Numbered from the stretch's first letter, positions 7,913 through 16,323 are shown. The stretch is DNA of 64,000 nt from Rhizobium sp. WYJ-E13 (GCF_018987265.1 NZ_CP076854.1:1488001-1552000), one strand, 5' to 3'. Program-made: numbers and translations. Notes: generated by a model from the letters alone, not told the origin.

Positions 7913-9334
7913 ATGAACATTGTGAACGTCGAAACCTTCAACGAAAAGAGGCTGCTGTCCGAGCGATCGGAAGCCGAGTTGCGCTTGCTGGAGGAGACCT
8001 ATTGCTCGCACGGCGATACGGTCCACTATATGGCGGAACCGAAATTCTTCGAAGAATGCGAAGGCTCCTACGTCTACGACGCCAAGGGAACGCCGTTTCT
8101 CGATCTGCAGATGTGGTATTCCGCCGTTAATTTCGGCTATCGCAACGAAAGACTGAATGCCGCCGTTCATCGCCAACTCGACCGGCTGCCGCAGGTCGCT
8201 TCGCAATATTTGCATCGCGAGAAGGTCGAACTGGCCGCCATGATCGCGCAGGACGCCGAACGCAAATTCGGCCACAGGGGACGCGTTCATTTCAATGTCG
8301 GCGGATCGCAGGCGATCGAGGATTCGCTGAAGCTGGTGCGCAACTATACCGGCGGCAAAAGCCTGATGTTTGCCTTCGAAGGCGGCTATCACGGCCGCAC
8401 ACTCGGCGCCTCGGCGATCACCTCCAGCTATCGCTATCGCCGCCGCTTCGGCCATTTCGGCGAACGGGCGCAGTTCGTCGAGTTTCCCTACCATTTCCGC
8501 GGCCCGAAAGGCATGACGAAGGAGGAATATGGCGAGCAATGCGTGCGCAAGTTCGCCCGTCTCTTCGAAAGCGAATATAACGGCGTCTGGGATCCGAAAG
8601 TCGGCAGCGCCGAATACGCGGCCTTCTATATCGAACCGATCCAGGGCACCGGCGGTTATGTCATCCCGCCGATGAATTTCTTCGCCGAACTCAAGAAGGT
8701 TCTCGACCAGCACGGCATCCTGCTCGTCGTCGACGAGATCCAGATGGGGGTCTACCGGACTGGTAAACTCTGGTCGATCGAACATTTCGGTGTCTCACCC
8801 GACGTTCTCGTCTTCGGCAAGGCGATCACCAACGGGCTCAATCCGCTGTCGGGCGTCTGGGCCCGGGAAGAAATGATCAATCCGACGATCTTCCCGCCCG
8901 GTTCCACGCATTCCACCTTCGCCAGCAACCCGATGGGCACGGCCGTAGCGCTCGAAACCATGAAGATGCTGGAAGAGGAGGATTTCGGCGCAACGATCAT
9001 GGCCAAGGGGGCGTATTTCCTCGATGGCTTGAAACAGCTCCAGAAACGCCATGCGATCATCGGCGACGTCGACGGGCTTGGATTGGCGCTCAGATGCGAG
9101 ATCTGCAAGGAAGACAGCTTCACGCCGGACAAGGCGACGATGGACTGGCTGTGCGACGAGGGAATGAAGGGCGATCTCAGGGTTGGCAACAAAACCTATG
9201 GCCTCGTTCTCGACGTCGGCGGCTACCACAAAAACGTCATTACGCTGGCTCCGAACCTGCTGATTACCCGCGAGGAGATCGACCTGGCGCTGACGCTGCT
9301 CGACCAACTCTTCACGCGCGCGGTCCGGAGGTAG
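7913..9334 (+). CDS. Class III aminotransferase of uncharacterised cluster
   Basis: A 473-residue PLP-dependent class III (ornithine/acetylornithine-type fold) transaminase. Seen: WYSAVNFGY near the N-terminus, the PLP-phosphate loop FNVGGSQAIEDSLK, EGGYHGRTLGAS, the cofactor-ring Asp in LLVVDEIQMGVYRTG, and the Schiff-base Lys in VFGKAITNGLNPLSG. It has longer insertions than standard omega-transaminases (for example residues 185-215 and the cysteine-containing segment RCEICKEDSFTPD), suggesting a specialised substrate. It is followed by the arginase-like gene after a 1-base gap. The role in the pathway (installing or removing an amine) is inferred. Confidence 0.85.
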   Translation: MNIVNVETFNEKRLLSERSEAELRLLEETYCSHGDTVHYMAEPKFFEECEGSYVYDAKGTPFLDLQMWYSAVNFGYRNERLNAAVHRQLDRLPQVASQYLHREKVELAAMIAQDAERKFGHRGRVHFNVGGSQAIEDSLKLVRNYTGGKSLMFAFEGGYHGRTLGASAITSSYRYRRRFGHFGERAQFVEFPYHFRGPKGMTKEEYGEQCVRKFARLFESEYNGVWDPKVGSAEYAAFYIEPIQGTGGYVIPPMNFFAELKKVLDQHGILLVVDEIQMGVYRTGKLWSIEHFGVSPDVLVFGKAITNGLNPLSGVWAREEMINPTIFPPGSTHSTFASNPMGTAVALETMKMLEEEDFGATIMAKGAYFLDGLKQLQKRHAIIGDVDGLGLALRCEICKEDSFTPDKATMDWLCDEGMKGDLRVGNKTYGLVLDVGGYHKNVITLAPNLLITREEIDLALTLLDQLFTRAVRR

Positions 9335-9335
9335 A

Positions 9336-10292
9336 ATGGTGCAGCTCCTCCTCCTTCATCTCGACGATGCTTTGGAGTTGCAGCCGGACTTCGTGCGCGC
9401 CTGCACGCTTGCGGGCGCGTGCCACCATGTCGACAAGTTGAGCGGCAAGGCGATCAGACTGTGGGGCAGGCAGAAGATGCTTGCCGAACTCGGCCGGGAC
9501 ATAGCCAGATCGCTGCCGCCGCGCGCCAGAGGGCCGCAGCTTGCCTTCATGGGCTCGGGCGATTTCCACCATGTGACCGCCCTGCTGCTCGATGCCGCTC
9601 TCGAACGGCGACCGGTTTCGACCACGCTCGTTCATTTCGATAATCACCCCGACTGGGTGAACTTCGAGGGCGGCATGCATTGCGGCTCATGGGTCAACAG
9701 CGCACTTTCAAACCCCAATATCGAAAGGGTCGTTACCGTTGGGGTTTGCAGCCGCGATCTGCGCAATCCCGAGCGCAAGGGAGCCAATCTCGGCTGGCTG
9801 AGGCAAGGCAAGCTGGAGCTTTACCCTTACGAGCATCCGCCGAGCCGCGTGAAGGCCGACTTTGGCAGCGGCGCGAGCTACCGCCAGGACAATGGCGCTC
9901 TGCACTGGAATTCCATCTCCGAGATCGGCGAGGACAATTTCATCGACCGGATCCTCAGCCGCATAGGTACCGAAGCAGTCTATGTCACAATCGACAAGGA
10001 CGTGCTCGCTGCCGATGACGCCGTAACCAACTGGGATCAGGGGCGCATGCGGTTGCCCTATCTGATGGCGCTGATCAGCGAGATCGGCAGCCGCCATCGC
10101 ATCATCGGCGCCGATGTCATCGGCGATTATTCGGTGCCGAGCTATGCCGGCGGCTTCACCACCCGCCTGCTCAAGCAGGCCGAAATCTTCATCGATCAAC
10201 CGCGTCTGCGGCAAGCGGCCGATGCGGTGCGAAATATCAATAGCGCTGCAAATCACGCATTGCTGGAAATCCTGGCGGAATCGATGGGATGA
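9336..10292 (+). CDS. Arginase/agmatinase-fold (ureohydrolase-like) protein
   Basis: A 318-residue protein with the three metal-ligand stretches of the ureohydrolase superfamily in altered form: GSGDFHHV in place of GGDHS, HFDNHPDW in place of DAHxD, and VTIDKDVLAADD in place of SxDxDxxDP. The overall order and spacing fit arginase/agmatinase/formimidoylglutamase, which are manganese enzymes splitting guanidino or related C-N bonds. Because ligands differ, the reaction could be another amidino or amide hydrolysis. CGGAGG precedes ATG 9336. It overlaps the next gene by 4 bases (ATGA), so it belongs to the same operon as the aminotransferase. Confidence 0.75.
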   Translation: MVQLLLLHLDDALELQPDFVRACTLAGACHHVDKLSGKAIRLWGRQKMLAELGRDIARSLPPRARGPQLAFMGSGDFHHVTALLLDAALERRPVSTTLVHFDNHPDWVNFEGGMHCGSWVNSALSNPNIERVVTVGVCSRDLRNPERKGANLGWLRQGKLELYPYEHPPSRVKADFGSGASYRQDNGALHWNSISEIGEDNFIDRILSRIGTEAVYVTIDKDVLAADDAVTNWDQGRMRLPYLMALISEIGSRHRIIGADVIGDYSVPSYAGGFTTRLLKQAEIFIDQPRLRQAADAVRNINSAANHALLEILAESMG

Positions 10293-10642
10293 CCAGCAGC
10301 CTTACACTGCCGATGCTCGGCCTGATCCTCTTCTGCGTGCTGGCGGAAACGGTGCGCGAGGTCTGCTTCAAGCAGGCTGCCAGCGACAGCCCCGTACTGG
10401 CGACGCTCACCAAGCCGCTGACCTGGCTCGGCATCGTCTTCTGGGCCATCGAACTGCTTGCCTGGACGGCGGTGCTTGCCAGCGTGCCGCTCACCATCGC
10501 CTTTCCGCTGATGGCGCTGAGCTATGTGGCGACTGTCGTCGCCGGCGCCGTCATCTTCAGGGAAAATATCAACCTTCGTCACGCGACGGGCGTGTTTCTC
10601 GTTACCGCCGGCGTGGCCTGTGTCGGAGCAACCGGACTATGA
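10289..10642 (+). CDS. Half-size EamA/SMR-type membrane transporter, subunit 1
   Basis: A 117-residue protein with four hydrophobic segments (about residues 5-25, 43-63, 68-88, 95-115), the size of small multidrug resistance or ArnE/ArnF-like subunits. A Glu in the first helix (AETVREVCFKQA) occupies the place of the proton-coupling Glu of EmrE. It is coupled on both sides by ATGA overlaps. A second half-size protein closes the cluster at 13442, so the two may form an antiparallel heterodimer exporting or flipping the cluster product. The substrate is unknown. Confidence 0.75.
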   Translation: MTSSLTLPMLGLILFCVLAETVREVCFKQAASDSPVLATLTKPLTWLGIVFWAIELLAWTAVLASVPLTIAFPLMALSYVATVVAGAVIFRENINLRHATGVFLVTAGVACVGATGL

Positions 10643-11511
10643 AGATCTTTGCTCATACCAGGTGGGATGCTGCCCCCGTGCTTGCCGCCGTGGCGCATCT
10701 CGTTTTCGACGTCTACCTGATCGCCGGCTTCCAGAGCCGGCCGCTCTGGGCCTCATTGATCCTGGGCTGCCTCTATGCCGTGTCGATATCCTGGAACATC
10801 AACAGCATCTCGCATAATTTCATCCATACCCCCTATTTCAAGCCGCGCTGGATGAACTACGCCTTCAGCCTGATGGAGTCGGTGGCGATCGGCTTTTCCC
10901 AGACCTATTACCACTGGGTGCATATGCGCCATCATTCCGGCAACAGTGACCGGCCGGACGAGAAGGGCGAGACGATCGATCTTCTGTCGATCTATCGCCA
11001 CGGCCGGAACGGCGAGCCGGAAAACGTCTGGTCCTATACGCTGAAGAGCTTCTTCCGCGACAGTCTCGGCGATATCCACAAGGCCATCGCCAAGCGGCGT
11101 CCCTTCGATGCCGCATGGGGACGTTTCGAGCTTTTGGCCTTTCTCGGCCTGGCGGCGATTGCGCTGACCTACGACTGGAAGGCCGTACTGTTCTTCATAC
11201 CCTTCTATTACGCCGGCAACTGCCTCTCGTCGCTCAACGGCTATTATGAGCATCTTCACGGTGATCCGGACGAACCGATTGCCTGGGGTGTGAGCAGCCA
11301 CAAGCCCTTCTACAACTGGCTGTGGTTCGGCAATGGCTATCATGCCGAACATCATTACCGGCCACGCATCCACTGGACGAAGCTCTCGGCCCTGCACGAG
11401 CAGATCAAGGACGAGCAGGAAAGGGCCGGCACCCACGTGATCAGCACCTGCCATGCATTCGGCTTCATGGCCCCGGAAAACCGCGAGCCGGAGCTTCGCC
11501 ATGAGGTCTGA
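10639..11511 (+). CDS. Membrane fatty acid desaturase/hydroxylase family protein
   Basis: A 290-residue integral-membrane di-iron oxygenase. Three histidine boxes are visible: HNFIH (about 53-57), HMRHHSG (about 95) and HAEHHYRP (about 238), matching HxxxH, HxxHH and HxxHH of acyl-lipid desaturases and related hydroxylases. Hydrophobic stretches flank them (about 15-55, 75-95, 163-200). ATG 10639 overlaps the preceding stop (ATGA). The position inside an aminotransferase/hydrolase/transferase operon suggests it acts on an acyl chain or other lipid-linked intermediate of that pathway and not on bulk membrane lipids; this is inference. Confidence 0.85.
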   Translation: MKIFAHTRWDAAPVLAAVAHLVFDVYLIAGFQSRPLWASLILGCLYAVSISWNINSISHNFIHTPYFKPRWMNYAFSLMESVAIGFSQTYYHWVHMRHHSGNSDRPDEKGETIDLLSIYRHGRNGEPENVWSYTLKSFFRDSLGDIHKAIAKRRPFDAAWGRFELLAFLGLAAIALTYDWKAVLFFIPFYYAGNCLSSLNGYYEHLHGDPDEPIAWGVSSHKPFYNWLWFGNGYHAEHHYRPRIHWTKLSALHEQIKDEQERAGTHVISTCHAFGFMAPENREPELRHEV

Positions 11512-12316
11512 GGAATTGAGTTTCTTCCTGGAAGGCACGAATGGCAAAGGTGTGCTGCTGATCCACGGCCTGACCGGAGCGCCGGCCGAAATGAAGCTTG
11601 TCGCCCGCCAGCTCAATCGTCGTGGCTACAGCGTCCATGCGCCGCTGCTGGCCGGTCATGGTGAGGATATCACGACATTGCGCCGGACGCATTGGGAAGA
11701 CTGGCTCACAAGTGTGATACAGGCCTCCGAATTCCTGGCTCAGAGAACGCAGGAGACATTTGCGGCCGGCATCTGCGTCGGCGGCAAACTGTCACTGCTT
11801 GCCGCCGAACAGCGGCCGGACCTGATCAAGGCGGTCGCTATCTATTCGCCCTGCTTCCGCTATGACGGCTGGGATGTTCCCAGACACTATACGCTGCTAT
11901 CACCGCATATCGGATGGTTGTCGCGCATTCCTTTCCTCGACCGTCTCAATTTCAGGGAGAATGGCTCGCTCGGCATCAAGGACGAGCGGATGCGGCGCAT
12001 GGTCGAAGGCATGGCAGGCGAAGGCATGCTCGAGAAGTTCCCCGGACGCGGCATCGTCGAAATGTACCGGCTGGGCAAGGCGCTTCGCGGAACCCTGCCG
12101 CAGATCCAGACACCGACGCTGATCCTGCATGCGGAAGAAGACGATCTCAGCAATCCGAGGCACGCCCGCTACATTTGCGAGCATATTGGCGGGCCGCACG
12201 AGCTCAGGTGGATCAAGGATAGCTACCACATGATCCATCTCGATCGCCAGCATCGGCAGGTCGCAGCGTTTACGGCGGATTTTTTCGAGGCAAGCCATGC
12301 TGCAATTCGCGCATAA
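11501..12316 (+). CDS. Alpha/beta hydrolase with Cys nucleophile
   Basis: A 271-residue monoglyceride lipase/carboxylesterase-like hydrolase. The oxyanion segment is LLIHGLTGAPAEM, the nucleophile elbow reads AGICVGGK, the acid is in HAEEDDLSNP and the catalytic His in SYHMIHLD. The elbow has Cys (about residue 92) where esterases have Ser (GxSxG), an arrangement known from dienelactone hydrolase and some acyltransferases. It overlaps the desaturase gene by 11 bases and the next gene by 20, so it is tightly embedded in the operon. It could act as a hydrolase or as a thioester-type acyl transferase. Confidence 0.82.
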   Translation: MRSEELSFFLEGTNGKGVLLIHGLTGAPAEMKLVARQLNRRGYSVHAPLLAGHGEDITTLRRTHWEDWLTSVIQASEFLAQRTQETFAAGICVGGKLSLLAAEQRPDLIKAVAIYSPCFRYDGWDVPRHYTLLSPHIGWLSRIPFLDRLNFRENGSLGIKDERMRRMVEGMAGEGMLEKFPGRGIVEMYRLGKALRGTLPQIQTPTLILHAEEDDLSNPRHARYICEHIGGPHELRWIKDSYHMIHLDRQHRQVAAFTADFFEASHAAIRA

Positions 12317-13442
12317 ACGTCCCTTTCCCGGGAGCGCCGAGCCGGTCACACAGGTCTACGACACGATCCGCGCCATCGGCCGCGAGGCGTGGAACGCCTG
12401 CTTCCGCGGTCATGTCGAGGATTATGATTGCCTTCTGGCAATAGAAGGCGCCGGCATCGGCGACTTCGAGTGGCGTTACCTGACCGTCGTGGAAGACGGA
12501 AAAATAAGCGCCGCCATGCCGGCGTTCCTATGCCCTTACCCGCTGGATACCACGCTGGAAGAAGGCATGCCGCGCCGGCTCATACGTCGCGTGCGGCAGC
12601 ATGCATCGGGTTTTCTCGTTCTGCGGCTTGCCTGCCTTGGCTCGCCTTGCACCGAAACCGGCGCGATCGGCTTTCACGCCGACGTGCCGGAGGAGCGCCG
12701 CCAGGCGCTTTTTGGCGAATTGCTCACCGCCTTCGAGGCCCTTGCGGCCGAAGAAGGCTGCGCGCTGATGGGGATCAAGGATATTCCGGCACCGGTTGCC
12801 GCCGAATTCGGCGCGCTATTTTCAAAACGCCGTTATGCTGCCATCGGCGGCCTGCCGTCCGCCTGGCTCGATATCGATTTCAGGACCATCGACGACTACA
12901 TGGGCCGGCTGTCGGCCGGCACCCGAAAGGACATGCGGCGAAAACTGAAATCCTTTGATGCCGTCAGGGTCGAAATCAGGACCGATATCGGCGATCTGCT
13001 GCCCCGTGTCATGACGCTCTATCATGACACGCGCAATCGCAGCGAATGGCAGTTCGAGGAGCTGACCCTGGCCTATTTTGAGGGGATTCTCACCCATATG
13101 GCGGGCCGCTCGTTCTGCGCCCTTTATTTCGTCGGCGACGAGCTGCTCGCAGCCAACCTGATCGTTCATGACGAGCGGCTTGCGATCGACAAGTTCTTCT
13201 GCATGGATGGCGAGAAAGGGCGGCTCTACAACCTCTATTTCCTCAGCTGGTTCACCAATCTGCGCTATTGCCTCGATCATGGCCTTCGCCGCTACCAGAG
13301 CGGGCAGGCCTATTATGAAAACAAGGTGCGGCTCGGCAGCCGGCTCACGGCAAACACCATGTTCTTCCGCCACCGCAATCGGCTGCTGCAGGCGCTGTTA
13401 CGGCTGGTCTCCCCGCTCTTTTCGCAGGAGGAGGCCAAGTGA
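12297..13442 (+). CDS. FemAB/GNAT-fold (DUF482/BioF2-like) transferase
   Basis: A 381-residue protein resembling the GNAT/FemAB superfamily annotated as peptidogalycan biosynthesis proteins. The C-terminal half has the GNAT-like pattern: SAGTRKDMRRKLK, then FCALYFVGDELLAANLIVHD, LYNLYFLSWFTNLRYCLDHG and RYQSGQAYYENKVRLG. Family members transfer acyl or aminoacyl groups to amines. The start overlaps the hydrolase gene by 20 bases; the stop overlaps the next start. In context it probably joins an acyl or amino acid unit to the product of the pathway. Neither donor nor acceptor can be assigned. Confidence 0.75.
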   Translation: MLQFAHKRPFPGSAEPVTQVYDTIRAIGREAWNACFRGHVEDYDCLLAIEGAGIGDFEWRYLTVVEDGKISAAMPAFLCPYPLDTTLEEGMPRRLIRRVRQHASGFLVLRLACLGSPCTETGAIGFHADVPEERRQALFGELLTAFEALAAEEGCALMGIKDIPAPVAAEFGALFSKRRYAAIGGLPSAWLDIDFRTIDDYMGRLSAGTRKDMRRKLKSFDAVRVEIRTDIGDLLPRVMTLYHDTRNRSEWQFEELTLAYFEGILTHMAGRSFCALYFVGDELLAANLIVHDERLAIDKFFCMDGEKGRLYNLYFLSWFTNLRYCLDHGLRRYQSGQAYYENKVRLGSRLTANTMFFRHRNRLLQALLRLVSPLFSQEEAK

Positions 13443-13870
13443 TGACGTCGATGCGACTGATATGGCTCGCCGTGCCTGTGCTCAACACGCTGTTCCAGAT
13501 TTTCACCAAGCTTGGCGTGACGCAACTCGGCAATACCGAGGGAGCGACCTGGCTAGAGGATGCGCTGACCTCGCACTGGATCCTGGCAGCCGTTGTCGTC
13601 GAGATCGTCTGCTTCTTCATCTGGATGACGGTGCTCGCCGAACTCGACCTCAGCAAGGCCTTTCCGCTTTCCGGCATCAGCTACGTGCTGATCATTGCCG
13701 CCGGTTGGTTCGCTTTCGGTGAACCGATCGTCGGCCTTCAGATCGTCGGCAGCGGTCTGATCCTCGCCGGTGTCTGGCTGATCGCCGGCGCATCGGAAAA
13801 AACGGGCTCCGTCAGTGACAATGATGTTGAACCGATCCTGCCGCATGCAAACGCCGACAAGGATGGGTGA
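13442..13870 (+). CDS. Half-size EamA/SMR-type membrane transporter, subunit 2
   Basis: A 142-residue protein with four membrane segments in the first 120 residues and a polar tail of about 20 residues. The pattern SKAFPLSGISYVLIIAAGWFAF matches the EamA/SMR repeat (compare TIAFPLMALSYVATVVAGAV in the other half-size protein at 10289). ATG 13442 overlaps the previous stop by one base; an adjacent in-frame GTG at 13439 is possible. It is the last gene of the cluster and a likely partner of the first subunit in a heterodimeric exporter or flippase. Confidence 0.75.
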   Translation: MTSMRLIWLAVPVLNTLFQIFTKLGVTQLGNTEGATWLEDALTSHWILAAVVVEIVCFFIWMTVLAELDLSKAFPLSGISYVLIIAAGWFAFGEPIVGLQIVGSGLILAGVWLIAGASEKTGSVSDNDVEPILPHANADKDG

Positions 13871-14009
13871 TGCGGCCAACGCAAAATCTCATTCTCCGCC
13901 ATGGTAAGGCGGCTGCGTCGGTGTTCAGCAATTGGGTCCTGGAGCGTGCACTCACGCATCGTCACCCGCGGTTGCCTCAACGACACCACATCCAATGAGC
14001 CGTAGCTTT

Positions 14010-14230
14010 CCTTCAGCGACGGATCCGACGGAAAGCGCTTCCTGGCGCGCCGGCAAGAGGCTTCCGCACATTACGACGAACGCTTCTGCCGCATGTGGGA
14101 ATTCTACCTTGCAAACGCCGAAGCCGCGTTCCACTACGAAGATCTGGTGGTTTTCCAGATCCAGTTAAGCAAGCCCAACGATGTCATTCCCGTGACGCGG
14201 GACTATATCGGCCAGCATGAGAAAGCGACA
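14010..14230 (+). pseudogene. Remnant of cyclopropane-fatty-acyl-phospholipid synthase (3' end)
   Basis: In one frame this stretch reads FLARRQEASAHYDERFCRMW and, directly after, EFYLANAEAAFHYEDLVVFQ, which is the C-terminal end of cyclopropane fatty acid synthases (YDERFxRMWEFYLAxxEAAF). The N-terminal three quarters, including the methyltransferase domain, are missing: upstream sequence back to the transporter stop at 13870 is not recognisable. It ends close to the 3' end of the convergent MipA gene. I read it as a decayed gene end left by a deletion or rearrangement between the desaturase cluster and the envelope genes. Confidence 0.65.
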
Positions 14231-14239
14231 GCGCAGAGC

Positions 14240-15064
14240 TCAAAAGCCGATCTGGAAGGAGCGGTTGAGCGTGATACCGATGACGTTCTGATCAGCTGAG
14301 CCAAGTCTAGAGGTGATCGGACTGTCGGCAGCATCGCCCACCAGGCGGCTATATTTGTCGTAGATCTGCACGCTCCAGGCCGGTGAGAGCGTGTAGGTGG
14401 CGGCCACTGTGAAACCGATGGATTTGAGACCGCCATTCGCGTCGAACGCCTCGACGCGACCACTATTGGCGGCTTCCTCGGCGGAAACCGCGAAATTGTT
14501 GCGTATATAGGTGCCGTTTGCCAGAGACAGGCGCGGACCGGCAGACAGCAGCCAGCGATCGCCGACCGGCTGGAACCAATCGAGATAAAGATCTGCAAGC
14601 AGACCGTCGCCGCCCCACAGCGCCTGACGTGTTTCCGCCCGCACACGCAGGCGATCCTCTATCGGCCAGTATTGCGCAAAGACCCCGGCGTCCAGATTCC
14701 ACTGGACCGGATGTAAACCCTGCAGTTCAGAATCGTCGAATGCCGACCGTCCGCCTCTCAGGCCGACGACGGGGCCGATTTCCACGCCGCCGATTTTGAA
14801 CAGCCCGTAGTCGATATTATCGTCCGGCGCGCTGTACTCAGGCGCTTCGCCGAGGCGCCTGAAATCGAAAGACGGCATCCCGCTGAAGGAAAGGTGCTTC
14901 GATCCTTCGAAAGAGGGACCGTACTCGATGGAACCTCCAAGTGTTATGATCCACTGGCTTTTGGAGGATTTCGCATCCTGGCTCGAGGCAGGGTGAAAAC
15001 CCATAAATATCAGCGGCAACGATACCGCCGCCACGCGAAATGATGCCCTGCCCGACGAGACCAT
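14240..15064 (-). CDS. MipA/OmpV family outer-membrane protein
   Basis: A 274-residue outer-membrane beta-barrel. A signal peptide occupies about residues 1-27 (hydrophobic FRVAAVSLPLIFMGFHPASS), followed by WIITLGGSIEYGPSFEGSK, typical of the MipA/OmpV N-terminus, alternating strands, the conserved GDAADSPI segment and a C-terminal aromatic (NRSFQIGF) expected for barrel insertion. The ATG at 15064 places the signal peptide at the start; the frame is open to 15163. A paralogue lies at 60935-61792. The family scaffolds murein enzymes or mediates envelope stress and antibiotic phenotypes; the specific role here is unknown. Confidence 0.85.
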   Translation of the reverse strand: MVSSGRASFRVAAVSLPLIFMGFHPASSQDAKSSKSQWIITLGGSIEYGPSFEGSKHLSFSGMPSFDFRRLGEAPEYSAPDDNIDYGLFKIGGVEIGPVVGLRGGRSAFDDSELQGLHPVQWNLDAGVFAQYWPIEDRLRVRAETRQALWGGDGLLADLYLDWFQPVGDRWLLSAGPRLSLANGTYIRNNFAVSAEEAANSGRVEAFDANGGLKSIGFTVAATYTLSPAWSVQIYDKYSRLVGDAADSPITSRLGSADQNVIGITLNRSFQIGF

Positions 15065-15297
15065 ATACGCCCTACTCCGCGCTTCAAGCGTCAGCGACAA
15101 TCCCTTTTCGGAAGGGCACTGCTGCTGCCTTTTAACGCAATTTCTCTTTCTTGCCAAAGTCAAGAGTTCACCGGTGCACGATGAATGTCAGGAAGTTGCG
15201 GCGAGATCCGTGGCCGGGCCGACATGGATTTCCATCTTCGTCCGGACCTTGCCACAATTGGATGGCAGGTGAAAATCAAAAGAGAGTTGCAACATAT

Positions 15298-15669
15298 ATG
15301 CCTGCCAATATTTACCGAGTAGCGCTCGTCTGTCTGATCGTGATCCCAGCGCTCAATGCTTGTTCTCACTCCGAGCCTCTCGAAACAGCGATCACGTCAC
15401 CGGTCGTCTCGAAGGCCGTTCCGCAAACCGACCAAGCGGTAATTGCGGACGCGGTTGGCCAGGGGACAGTTGGCTCAAGTCCTCTCGCTTGGGCGAATCC
15501 TTCGACGGGCAGCGCCGGCGTCATTGATCAGATCGATGCTAGCAGCGATGGTGGGCAGGGATGCCGCAGCTTCGTCACCAGTCAGCAAACTCTTGATGGA
15601 ATGACACGTTTTGTCGGCGTGGCGTGCCGCTCAGGAAATTCCTGGAAGATGAGTAGCGTGCCCCAATAG
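15298..15669 (+). CDS. Surface-antigen-like lipoprotein (RT0821/Lpp0805 type)
   Basis: A 123-residue probable lipoprotein. The N-terminal hydrophobic segment ends in a lipobox, PALNAC, so Cys 22 would be lipidated. The C-terminal part, GQGCRSFVTSQQTLDGMTRF followed by VGVACRSGNSW, resembles the end of the 17-kDa-type surface antigen family in alphaproteobacteria and keeps its Cys pair. ATG 15298 is chosen because the signal sequence begins there. It is divergent from the MipA gene and free-standing. Confidence 0.7.
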   Translation: MPANIYRVALVCLIVIPALNACSHSEPLETAITSPVVSKAVPQTDQAVIADAVGQGTVGSSPLAWANPSTGSAGVIDQIDASSDGGQGCRSFVTSQQTLDGMTRFVGVACRSGNSWKMSSVPQ

Positions 15670-16068
15670 TCTCAGCTGAGGCATCAAGGGTGAGTGGCGG
15701 TGCAGTGGCGTGTCCTTTGGGTCTTCGGCCATGATCGGCAGACAACCACTACTCAGATGACAAGCAATCGGACTACAGTTGCGGGACTAGCCACGGTTTT
15801 GGTCCCTCTTGCGTGGTCCGCGCGGTGTTCACTGTGGCTGATCGCCAGATCGAACTCACCAACCCATTCTGAACGCGGGCGAAACTGCCAACGCTCCCCC
15901 TAGAGCTGCGCGCGTTTGGTTGGTCGCTACCGGAGAATATGTTACGACCTTTTAGTGTGGCAGCCTCTCCTGATTGCAGAATTGCTAAGCGTTAACCTTT
16001 CATTAACCATGGCTCCTTAGCGTCCGGAAAGTGAACAATATTGTCCGGCTATTTTCGAGGAGGGTGCC
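15670..16068. other. Interval without a recognised gene
   Basis: About 400 bases. A 10-base palindrome CTCAGCTGAG lies just after the lipoprotein stop. A 69-codon frame (15694-15903) has no ribosome binding site and reads as noise. The AT-richer end (from about 15940) probably holds the promoter for the small gene at 16069. Confidence 0.4.
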
Positions 16069-16323
16069 ATGTCGCTCGTAACCGTGCCCGGTAAAATTCG
16101 CCTCTATGGCGGTCACGCTATCCTGATCATGACGGAAGGAAACCTGCACCAGGCAGTATGCATCACCGACGATGCAATGCCTGCCGGTGAAGGCGACGTT
16201 ATGCAAGGGCTCCTTCAGTATCTTCATGTTTATGAGGATATCGCCGATCGCAAGTTCTCAGACGGCGAACTGGCATATGATGGACGGGTGTGGATTACCT
16301 CCTCCGACATCAAGCCACACTGA
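16069..16323 (+). CDS. Small conserved-looking hypothetical protein
   Basis: An 84-residue soluble protein beginning MSLVTVPGKIRLYGGHAILI. GAGGAGGG at 16057-16064 is a strong ribosome binding site for the ATG. Mixed alpha/beta composition, acidic, no signal peptide or membrane segment; I do not recognise a family. It is convergent with the sensor kinase at 16445. Codon use is like its neighbours, so I believe it is a real gene. Confidence 0.65.
   Translation: MSLVTVPGKIRLYGGHAILIMTEGNLHQAVCITDDAMPAGEGDVMQGLLQYLHVYEDIADRKFSDGELAYDGRVWITSSDIKPH

Noticed and set aside
13932..14168. 78-codon plus-strand frame
   Set aside because: It is an out-of-frame reading of the CFA synthase remnant, which lies in another frame of the same DNA.
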